DNA from: MGBC120314 sp051877855
GTDB lineage: Bacteria > Bacillota > Clostridia > Lachnospirales > Lachnospiraceae
DNA: 40,880 nt
Direction: 5' to 3'
Assembly: GCA_051877855.1 (NCBI GenBank)
Contig: JBJEJH010000022.1
Coordinates: forward strand, 1-40,880
Part shown: positions 25,656-32,865 of the stretch, in pieces
Position numbering within the stretch: the stretch's first letter is position 1
Layout of the letters: each line of letters begins with the position of its first letter
Position numbers and translations under genes: made by a program
Notes under the pieces: model-generated
The model's input: the letters and a program-made list of their open reading frames with translations, nothing else
Told to the model about the DNA's origin: nothing
Databases searched by the model: none

Positions 25656-26024
25656 CTAATCCTCCATTACACTCTCAATCATCGAAACAATTTCCTGCTT
25701 CTTAATTCCAAGTCCCCGGGCTTCCTTCACCAGACTCAGAATATAATCTTCCTTAAAAGCGTCCCTTCTCTTTATTTTAATCTGTTCCTTTGCCCCTTCT
25801 TTGACAAACATTCCGATACCCCTTTTCTTATATAATATTCCTGAATCCACCAGCATATTGACACCCTTTGCGGCCGTAGCCGGATTGATGGTATACATTT
25901 TTGCCAGCTCGTTGGTACTTGGAACCCGTTCCTCTTCCAGAAGAATTCCCCGCAGGATATCGTTCTCTATCATCTCACTGATTTGAAGATAGATGGATTT
26001 TTCCTGATTTAAAATCTCGTTCAT
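25656..26024 (-). CDS. GntR-family (YtrA-type) transcription regulator
   Basis: A 122-residue short GntR regulator. The winged-helix N-terminus (SIYLQISEMIENDILRG, then VPSTNELAKMYTINPATAAKG) matches the YtrA subfamily, which lacks a large ligand-binding domain and dimerises through a short helical tail. It is first in the operon with the ABC transporter and presumably represses it through the TTAC/GTAA palindromes at 26039-26097. GGGAGGGAGTAA precedes the start. Confidence 0.93.
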   Translation of the reverse strand: MNEILNQEKSIYLQISEMIENDILRGILLEEERVPSTNELAKMYTINPATAAKGVNMLVDSGILYKKRGIGMFVKEGAKEQIKIKRRDAFKEDYILSLVKEARGLGIKKQEIVSMIESVMED

Positions 26025-26038
26025 TTACTCCCTCCCTA

Positions 26039-26097
26039 TAACATATGTAACTTTCCCTCATCAATGATCATTGTTATTTGGTTCATTACTTATGTAA
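26039..26097. promoter_or_regulatory. Palindromic operator sites of the GntR-ABC operon
   Basis: Three palindromes lie between promoter and start: TTACTTATGTAA (26086-26097, TTAC/GTAA half-sites, at the expected transcription start), the perfect CAATGATCATTG (26062-26073), and TAACATATGTAA (26039-26050, one imperfect half). The first and last share GTTACATA on the minus strand. They are the likely binding sites of the GntR regulator. Confidence 0.6.
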
Positions 26098-26100
26098 CTA

Positions 26101-26129
26101 ACCATAGCACCAAATTTTGTAAATGTCAA
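26101..26129 (-). promoter_or_regulatory. Promoter of the GntR-ABC operon
   Basis: -35 TTGACA (complementary to 26124-26129), a 17-base spacer and -10 TATGGT (complementary to 26101-26106). The start would fall near 26094, within the first palindrome. Confidence 0.75.
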
Positions 26130-26157
26130 TAGGATTCGATAAATATTTTAAAATAAT

Positions 26158-26600
26158 ATATGCTCCATTTCCTGAGGCGTGGCATAGATTGATAAATGTT
26201 CGTAATTTGCCCCGCCGGCGAGTTCACAGCGTGGCATGGATTGTCAAATGTGCGAGATTTGCCCCGCCGGCGAGTTCACAGCGGGGCATGGATTGCCAAA
26301 TGTGCGAGATATACCCCGCCGCCGAGTCCATGGCGGGGCATGGATTGCCAAATGTGCGTAATATACCCCGCCATCAAGTCCAAGGCGGGGCATAGATTTC
26401 ATAATGTGCGAAATATACCCCGCCATCAAGTCCAAGGCGGGGCATATTTCGCTAAATGTGCGTAATATACCCCGCCATCCTGTTCTTGGCGGGGCATAGA
26501 TTGCCAAATATGCGAGATATGCCCCGCCGGCGAGTCCACGGCGGGGCATAGATTTCATAATGTGCGAAATATACCCCGCCATCAAGTCCAAGGCGGGGCA
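26158..26600. repeat. Tandem array of 52-bp GC-rich hairpin repeats
   Basis: CCCCGCC begins at 26210, 26262, 26314, 26366, 26418, 26470, 26522 and 26574, an exact 52-bp period over eight units, with a degenerate ninth at 26158-26209. Each unit has a hairpin (CCCCGCC / GGCGGGG around an 11-base loop) and an AT-rich conserved linker (CATAGATTGCCAAATGTGCGAAATATA and close variants). The loops vary in a few types, for example ATCAAGTCCAA and GGCGAGTCCAC. Linkers are conserved rather than unique, so this is not a CRISPR array. It fills the gap between the GntR operon promoter and the 3' end of the ZIP transporter gene. Open frames through it are a result of its composition. Confidence 0.95.
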
Positions 26601-26613
26601 GTTCGAAACAAGT

Positions 26614-26629
26614 TTGGGCCATCGCCCAA
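26614..26629. other. Short hairpin at the end of the repeat array
   Basis: TTGGGC-CATC-GCCCAA, a 6-bp stem with a 4-base loop, lies between the array and the ZIP transporter stop. It lacks a following T run, so it is not a convincing intrinsic terminator. The remaining bases to 26663 hold nothing that I recognise. Confidence 0.4.
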
Positions 26630-26663
26630 GCGACAGCCCATTTATCATCATCCTAATTCATTT

Positions 26664-27449
26664 TTAACCCAATGCCACATCCAGTGCCATCATCAGGGCA
26701 AAGCCCACAGCAAAGCCAATGGTTCCGATATTACTGTGTTTTCCCTGGGCAGACTCCGGGATCAGTTCTTCCACCACAACATAGACCATGGCTCCTGCCG
26801 CAAAGGACAGAAGATACGGCATCACCGGAATCAAATATCGTGATAAGAGTATGGTGATGACCGCTCCGATGGGTTCCACCGCACCGGATAAAGCTCCGTA
26901 AATAAATGCTTTTCCCCTTCCGCATCCTGCGGCACACACCGGCATGGAGATAATGGCTCCCTCCGGAAAATTCTGAATCGCAATACCGATCGCCAGTGCA
27001 AATGCTCCCATTAATGTAATGGTTTGACTCTCTGCCAGCATTCCCGCAAAGACTACCCCCACCGCCATTCCTTCCGGAATATTGTGCAGGGTCACCGCCA
27101 GAATCAGCATGGTGGACTTCGCCAAGGACACCTTCGGTCCTTCTGCCTCCTCCAGATTCACGTGCAAATGGGGGATCACATGATCCAACAACAAAAGAAA
27201 TGCAATACCTAATAAAAATCCCGCCACAGCCGGAACAAATGCCAGACGTCCCATTTCGTTTTCCAACGACATTTCCATCGCCGGAATAAGTAAAGACCAC
27301 ACCGAGGCTGCCACCATAACCCCCGCTGCGAATCCGGACAGAGCGTTATTAACGCGCTCTCCCAATCCATCCTTCATAAAGAATACACAGGATGATCCCA
27401 ATACCGTTCCTATGAAGGGAATCATAATTCCTAATATAACTACTCCCAT
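26664..27449 (-). CDS. ZIP family divalent metal transporter
   Basis: A 261-residue membrane protein with about eight helices. It has the ZIP metal-site motif HNIPEGMAVG in helix IV and the matching QNFPEGAIIS in helix V, plus a histidine pair in the loop before (DHVIPHLHVN). ZIP proteins take up zinc or related divalent metals. AAGGAGGAAT precedes the start. It follows the BlaR1-like gene by about 60 bases on the same strand; no clear terminator separates it from the repeat array at its 3' side. Confidence 0.93.
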   Translation of the reverse strand: MGVVILGIMIPFIGTVLGSSCVFFMKDGLGERVNNALSGFAAGVMVAASVWSLLIPAMEMSLENEMGRLAFVPAVAGFLLGIAFLLLLDHVIPHLHVNLEEAEGPKVSLAKSTMLILAVTLHNIPEGMAVGVVFAGMLAESQTITLMGAFALAIGIAIQNFPEGAIISMPVCAAGCGRGKAFIYGALSGAVEPIGAVITILLSRYLIPVMPYLLSFAAGAMVYVVVEELIPESAQGKHSNIGTIGFAVGFALMMALDVALG

Positions 27450-27511
27450 ATTCCTCCTTATACTCTATACACTTTCAAAAACAACGTTATTACATAGTAT
27501 GCACCAATATA

Positions 27512-30500
27512 TCATTGGTTACTCATTGAATCCACAGCAACCACACCTTCATGGTAATAAAACGGAGTCTCATGGTACTCCAGTTTGGTACTGCTGTCAT
27601 AATCCGATACCTCCCTATTCCCGGCACCAAAACGATAATTTTCTCTCGTAAAGTGTCCCTGCCCATCATACTTTATATCCACCATAACCGAATCCATTGG
27701 GGACTTTCCCGCAGTATATAATTCCTCCAGAAAATACGGCATCACGGATTGGTTCCATGGTATACCAAGCTGCGCCTGTGCTGTAATTATACCATTTTCA
27801 CCCAGATCATAATGCAATATTCCGGTGGTGCATACAAAACCAATCTCCTGACTTTCAAGTTCTGTACCATCCCGATCCACAATTGCCATCACACCATGAA
27901 GTGTGGGATCCACATCCCACAGCTCCACATTCACACCGGTCCCGGTAACACTTCCGCACAGATGATACTTGACATCAAGCAATACCTCATCATTGTTTTG
28001 TCGTATCAATGTGTCCATTGGCTCATACCGGGAATCAATGATTGCCACTTCCTCCATGTAAGCTCCTGTACCATGTCCCACACAGGTAATTAAGGCAATT
28101 TCTAATTCACCATCCCGGTCATAATCATAGACTCCAAAACGGACGCCATCTTCTCCATACTCACGGGCCCATGCGTAGTGAAATAAATGTCTCTGTCCCC
28201 GATACTCTACCACCAATGCATTCTTATCCTTATCCTCCCTGAAACTATCGGAATAGATACGAATTCCAAGATCCGGAAACTCCTTAAGTAACATAATCGT
28301 ATCCGGACAATCTTTAGGATTTTCCCGGAACATTTGATCCAGTTCGGACACCGGTCTTGCCTTGGCATAGTCCTCTTCGGTCAGTCCAAGAAACCAACTG
28401 TGCTGCATCATAGAACGTACCGAAGAACATTCCGTATCGAACTGGGGTCCGTAATCATCCTGTGTGTAAGGAAGCCACACGCCCTGATAAGTCTGATACA
28501 TCATAAGATCAATCCGGGATTGATCGGAAAATGTATAACACAATTCCCGCAGATTGCATAGACCCCCTACATCCGGGCTGCTTTCTTTATCCTTTGTAAA
28601 TTGTCCTCCCTCCAGATGATAAAATGCCACGGCAGCGGTTTTCGGATCATAATATTCATCTCTATGTTCATGAACAATTTCATTGAGCATGCCATTGTCA
28701 CAGTAATTCGGCATTACCAGATATGCATCCTCCTTGGGTATCCCCGGGTATTCCTGACCGCCATTGTAGTAGAACGCCTCTTTAAATTCCTCTAATGATG
28801 TTATTTTTTCATAAAACTTTCCCACATCGGCCCTCGTCACACGAATTCCGTCCTCGGTGGTTTCATAATCATAATCCTCCCGACAAACAGCAAAGTCACC
28901 TACATCCGTTTTTTCATAATACCATAGCGTAATTTTCTCATCCGTATCATCCACGAGACTGCGTATACCAAGCATTTCGCCTTGAAAAATCGACCCCGAA
29001 TAGCCTCTTTTCATGTCCTGCACCAAGGTATTGATATCTTCACTTACACTACGTTTCAGCTCATCAACATTTTCTTCGGATTCCTCGTCCGTAATCTCAT
29101 AAAACCCATTTCCGATTTCCACACAGGAACCAACCTCATTATTCTGCAGTTCATAAGCATGATACCGGTTGCAGCTTTGCAGTTCCTCCTTGCGCACTTC
29201 AACCATAATAATGAGCCTGTCATCCTGCCTTGCATAGGAAAATGATGTTCCATACTTTGGATATTGACTCATCACTTCACGAATAGCATCCTCACCATAG
29301 GTCAGACGACATACCTGCCCCCGGGTCATGGCAACAACAGGATACTCCCGGAAACAATCCAGATCTGCCCGATAACGAATCTTCTTCGTCTGATAAGCTT
29401 CCCCATAATATATATACTCCTCATAGGAAAAGAATTGATTATAATTGGCAATGCGAAGCCAAAGATCATCGCCATCATATTGAAGGATATCTCCCTTGAT
29501 GAGATTGATCTGATTCGGATCCGTAAAATAATCGATGATTCGATCCTCCTGTATTCCTAATACCCGGCTCTTTCCATAGACATATTCCTGCTTCCCGTCA
29601 TCAGCTGTATTGACACCATCATATCCTCCGTGGGCAGTCTTATGTACGAAGAAACTCTTGTCCGTCAGATTCATCACATAGAATGTATCCTCCGTACCGA
29701 TGGACATCGCAGAATAATACAGTTCAAACCCATGAACATCATCATAGTACCAGAGATCGACGACTCTCTTATCAACACCGTCTACAGCACCATCCTCTGC
29801 CATGGGAACTAACACAAAAGCCTCCGTCACGCCATCTTTATCATAATCCGCCTCATACACTTCAAAATCAAGACTGCCCTTCTTCAACATCCCTGTGCTT
29901 TCATAATTTCCGGCCTCAATCAAAGCCTTCTTCAGTTCTTTCCTTGAAATATCCAAATGACCATTCTCCTCCGCCTTACGACCTGAGAACAGGCAAAGAA
30001 ACGCCACCAGTACAACGACTCCAACCAGCAGGATTGCCCACGCATATTGCCCGGATCGAACCGCAATGGACTGAATACGTTCCTTAATACTCTTCTTTCC
30101 GTCCACCATGGTTGTCGCCACACTGCAGATATTGGACAAACCTCGTCCCACTGCAATCATTTGAATCAAAGTCTCTCCATAGGAAAGGCGCTGTTCCTCG
30201 CCCAATCGCGCAATCGTTCCCTCATCACAAGCCAGTTCACAGTCACGTACCGACACGTATGCTCCATACCACACCAACGGGTTATACCAATGCAACGCCA
30301 CTGCAATAACACGAAGAACTGCAAAGAGATGATCTCCATGACGATAATGCGTATATTCATGGGTCAACACATGATAGAAGGAACCATCCTTCCTCACCTT
30401 TCCAATAGCCTCCTGATCCAGATAAATTGCCGGATTCATAATTCCAAAAAGACATGGCGATTGGATTCCGGTGACATGATACACCTCTAATTCTGTATAA

Positions 30501-31114
30501 ATCGATTGACTTATCTTTTTGCGATTTTTTAACAAACTTCGATAAAAACAATAATTATTCCAAAGGACAATAGATAACACTACCATCGCCCCAATCAACC
30601 AGAGGATTCTTAAAATATTTCCGAAGGATGCCCATTGGGATGCAACATGTATTCCAATATTTTCACCATTTCCATCCGGATCCCCGGCAATGCCGCTGAT
30701 TACATCATCGCTTATCCCATCCGTCCCATCGCTGTTTATCCCATTCATCACATTGCTGCTTATCCCATCCATCACGTTGTGACCTGAAGAATCATTGTCC
30801 TCACCATTCTCCCCGACCAAACTTACATTGTTCCATGAAACCCCGGTTTGATACGAAGGCTTTTGAGAAATCACAGCAGATTGTCCATTGTGCTGTCCTT
30901 CGGTTGTTATTTCTCCGGTTTGGATGTCTCTGTCAGGAATCACATTCAAGACGGACCATGAACTTGGAAACAAGGTCACCGGCACCAGCAAGCGAACCAA
31001 CACCAGCAGCCACAGTGCATACTGTAGGCGAAAACTGATCTTCCCCCTCAAAACCCCACGCAACACTAAAACTGCTATGATAAGAATTGTCGACGTCATC
31101 CCCCATTCAATCAT
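27512..31114 (-). CDS. BlaR1/MecR1-like M56 metallopeptidase with large novel exterior domain
   Basis: A 1200-residue membrane protein. Residues 1-380 form the M56 BlaR1 module: N-terminal helices, a zinc HEYTH site at 252-256, the CELACDE third-ligand region at 292-298, and a final helix near 357-375. In BlaR1 this protease triggers loss of BlaI repression. The remaining 820 residues are predicted to be extracytoplasmic and do not show the penicillin-binding sensor motifs of BlaR1; they include Asp-rich YDKDG and YDYDRDGELEIAL segments like FG-GAP or calcium-binding repeats. Residues 112-147 hold a Gly/Asp/Ile/Ser repeat. The start at 31114 overlaps the BlaI gene by 8 bases with GGAGGT upstream. 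The ligand is unknown. Confidence 0.88.
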   Translation of the reverse strand: MIEWGMTSTILIIAVLVLRGVLRGKISFRLQYALWLLVLVRLLVPVTLFPSSWSVLNVIPDRDIQTGEITTEGQHNGQSAVISQKPSYQTGVSWNNVSLVGENGEDNDSSGHNVMDGISSNVMNGINSDGTDGISDDVISGIAGDPDGNGENIGIHVASQWASFGNILRILWLIGAMVVLSIVLWNNYCFYRSLLKNRKKISQSIYTELEVYHVTGIQSPCLFGIMNPAIYLDQEAIGKVRKDGSFYHVLTHEYTHYRHGDHLFAVLRVIAVALHWYNPLVWYGAYVSVRDCELACDEGTIARLGEEQRLSYGETLIQMIAVGRGLSNICSVATTMVDGKKSIKERIQSIAVRSGQYAWAILLVGVVVLVAFLCLFSGRKAEENGHLDISRKELKKALIEAGNYESTGMLKKGSLDFEVYEADYDKDGVTEAFVLVPMAEDGAVDGVDKRVVDLWYYDDVHGFELYYSAMSIGTEDTFYVMNLTDKSFFVHKTAHGGYDGVNTADDGKQEYVYGKSRVLGIQEDRIIDYFTDPNQINLIKGDILQYDGDDLWLRIANYNQFFSYEEYIYYGEAYQTKKIRYRADLDCFREYPVVAMTRGQVCRLTYGEDAIREVMSQYPKYGTSFSYARQDDRLIIMVEVRKEELQSCNRYHAYELQNNEVGSCVEIGNGFYEITDEESEENVDELKRSVSEDINTLVQDMKRGYSGSIFQGEMLGIRSLVDDTDEKITLWYYEKTDVGDFAVCREDYDYETTEDGIRVTRADVGKFYEKITSLEEFKEAFYYNGGQEYPGIPKEDAYLVMPNYCDNGMLNEIVHEHRDEYYDPKTAAVAFYHLEGGQFTKDKESSPDVGGLCNLRELCYTFSDQSRIDLMMYQTYQGVWLPYTQDDYGPQFDTECSSVRSMMQHSWFLGLTEEDYAKARPVSELDQMFRENPKDCPDTIMLLKEFPDLGIRIYSDSFREDKDKNALVVEYRGQRHLFHYAWAREYGEDGVRFGVYDYDRDGELEIALITCVGHGTGAYMEEVAIIDSRYEPMDTLIRQNNDEVLLDVKYHLCGSVTGTGVNVELWDVDPTLHGVMAIVDRDGTELESQEIGFVCTTGILHYDLGENGIITAQAQLGIPWNQSVMPYFLEELYTAGKSPMDSVMVDIKYDGQGHFTRENYRFGAGNREVSDYDSSTKLEYHETPFYYHEGVVAVDSMSNQ

Positions 31115-31493
31115 GCAATCTACCTCCGGCTCTATGCAGAATTTCCTCAAGTTCCCTAATATCCTCTTCACTTAAGTCATTGTTGGGAATCAGGCTATTG
31201 ACCAGCAGACTAATGCGTCCTGCAAAGGCCTTATCCAAAAGTGTCTGTGCCTCACCGGCAATCACTTCATCACGCTTCAACACAGGATAATAATTTCTTG
31301 CCCTCTCACCTTCTTCATAGCGGATATAGCCCTTCGCCTCCATTCGGCGCACCATCGTGGTGGAGGTACTCTTCGACCATCCCACACGTTCCTTAAGTTC
31401 TTTAACCAACTGCATAACGGTCCTTGGACTTTCATCCCAGAGACACTCCATCACTTCCCACTCTGAATTATTCAGACTATATTTATCATCCAT
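31107..31493 (-). CDS. BlaI/MecI/CopY-family repressor
   Basis: A 128-residue winged-helix repressor. The N-terminal domain has NNSEWEVMECLWDESPRTVMQLV and the recognition segment GWSKSTSTTMVRRMEAKGYI; the C-terminal helices dimerise. In BlaI and MecI the regulator is inactivated after signalling by the cognate membrane protease, here the BlaR1-like protein encoded next with an 8-base overlap. The start at 31493 follows GGAGGTTGTTCG; an in-frame ATG at 31517 is unsupported. Two operators flank its promoter. Confidence 0.95.
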   Translation of the reverse strand: MDDKYSLNNSEWEVMECLWDESPRTVMQLVKELKERVGWSKSTSTTMVRRMEAKGYIRYEEGERARNYYPVLKRDEVIAGEAQTLLDKAFAGRISLLVNSLIPNNDLSEEDIRELEEILHRAGGRLHD

Positions 31494-31529
31494 TCGAACA
31501 ACCTCCACACCATTCATTGTGTTATCGTA

Positions 31530-31581
31530 TTACAAATGTAACCCTATATGGTTATTATATCCCTTGTGTTACATTTGTCAA
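31530..31581 (-). promoter_or_regulatory. BlaI-type promoter with two operators
   Basis: On the minus strand, -35 TTGACA (complementary to 31576-31581), a 16-base spacer and -10 TATAAT (31554-31559). One operator, TTACAAATGTAA (31530-31541), is a perfect TACAnnTGTA palindrome of the BlaI/MecI kind just downstream of the start point. A second, TTACATTTGTCA (31569-31580), overlaps the -35. Confidence 0.85.
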
Positions 31582-31667
31582 CTTCTTCTTTGTTGTTTTA
31601 TATAGATTTTTCTTGATAAATATACTATAATGAATGCAATACCTAATTATAGCAACAGGGGGATTCC

Positions 31668-32753
31668 ATGAACGAGTCGAAGAAACTAACCGGAAAAGAA
31701 CGTGAAGCCTTTCTCCAGTCTAAGTACGATTATTATGAAAAATTTAACACATGGGCAGTCATCTTAAGCTGTCTCGCTTCCCTGTCCTACCTCTTCTCGG
31801 ACTGTCGTATTTTTGGACGCATAGCATGGGAAACTTTGATCCCAAGAGGTTTCATATTAATTCCGATGCTGATTTTTATATTGGTTCGCCGTAGAACTTC
31901 AAACTATAAGATTATGGTTCCGCTCTCCTATCTGGTCATTCACTGTGTAATGTGGTGTACCATCTGGGCTATTTATTATCTCCCGGACCGTCAGCATGCC
32001 AACGAGGGCTTCATCATTATGCATCTGATGTTCTTCGCCGTCGGATATTGTGCCTCTTTCTACACCGGTACATTTTTTCACAGTTTAGTTATCGTAAACA
32101 TTATTGTATCAAACCTTTTCAATCACTATGAAAGTTTTGACCAGATGCTCCTGCTTGGCATTCCGTGTCTTGTAGCCATCTGTCTCGTAAACTATATTAT
32201 GGAAGGTGTGTACCTGGATCACTATATTACCAAAAACAAACTTGAAAATATGTTGGTTCACGACCAGTTAACCAAGGCCTATAATCGTAACAAAATCTAT
32301 GAGCTTCTAAACTCTGATGGTGTCCGGTTGAACTTCCCATCCGACCAGAATGTATGTTTTCTTCTGATGGATATCGACCTCTTTAAACGAGTCAACGATA
32401 CCTACGGTCATAATATCGGTGACAAGGTTCTTATGGATACAGCCAGCATTATCCGGTCATCCATCCGGCCGGAGGATATCATCATCCGCTGGGGCGGCGA
32501 GGAATTTATCGTGATTATGCCTAATTGCCTTATGGGTACCGCTACTGTGATTGCAGAAAATATCCGCAGTAATGTTGAAGCACATGACAATCAGGTTTGT
32601 CCGATTACCGTATCCATCGGCATCAGCGAATACGACGGAGTCAATTATAACACCGCTGTTACCCAGGCCGATAAAGCTCTCTATACAGCCAAACGAAACG
32701 GACGTAATCAGGTCGTGTGCTATGAGGAAAGCTTAAGTACGGTAAATCAGTAA
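31668..32753 (+). CDS. Membrane diguanylate cyclase
   Basis: A 361-residue GGDEF protein that would synthesise cyclic-di-GMP. The first 190 residues hold about six membrane helices with very short loops, and the C-terminal half is a GGDEF domain with the active motif GGEEF at 276-280. The inhibitory RxxD site is present (RPED at 267-270, five residues before GGEEF), so product inhibition is likely, unlike the other cyclase in this window. GGGGGATTCC precedes the start. It is divergent from the BlaI gene and ends at a strong terminator. Confidence 0.95.
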   Translation: MNESKKLTGKEREAFLQSKYDYYEKFNTWAVILSCLASLSYLFSDCRIFGRIAWETLIPRGFILIPMLIFILVRRRTSNYKIMVPLSYLVIHCVMWCTIWAIYYLPDRQHANEGFIIMHLMFFAVGYCASFYTGTFFHSLVIVNIIVSNLFNHYESFDQMLLLGIPCLVAICLVNYIMEGVYLDHYITKNKLENMLVHDQLTKAYNRNKIYELLNSDGVRLNFPSDQNVCFLLMDIDLFKRVNDTYGHNIGDKVLMDTASIIRSSIRPEDIIIRWGGEEFIVIMPNCLMGTATVIAENIRSNVEAHDNQVCPITVSIGISEYDGVNYNTAVTQADKALYTAKRNGRNQVVCYEESLSTVNQ

Positions 32754-32772
32754 ATCAGAATGATACCAAAAT

Positions 32773-32829
32773 AAAAGTGTGGCTCCCGCTTCACGAATTA
32801 TTATTCGTTAAAGCGACAGCCACACTTTT
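32773..32829. terminator. Bidirectional intrinsic terminator
   Basis: AAAAGTGTGGCT / AGCCACACTTTT (12 bp) with an inner CGCTT/AAGCG-type and CGAAT/ATTCG pairing, between the convergent GGDEF and secDF genes. Confidence 0.88.
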
Positions 32830-32865
32830 TGTATTGCACTCCGCGTAGAAACGCGCCAATCCTAT

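Noticed and set aside
26158..26600. CRISPR array
   Set aside because: The segments between the GC-rich palindromes are conserved rather than unique, and no cas genes are in the window.
26123..26651. Several 80-135 codon open frames on both strands of the repeat array
   Set aside because: They read through a 52-bp repeat, which is not a multiple of three, so every frame sees the same DNA in rotation. There are no ribosome binding sites and the frames are open because of GC-rich composition.
27512..27700. SxxK-like SSTK near the C-terminus of the BlaR1-like protein as a penicillin-binding site
   Set aside because: It lies within 35 residues of the end, with no SxN or KTG partners and no transpeptidase-like context.
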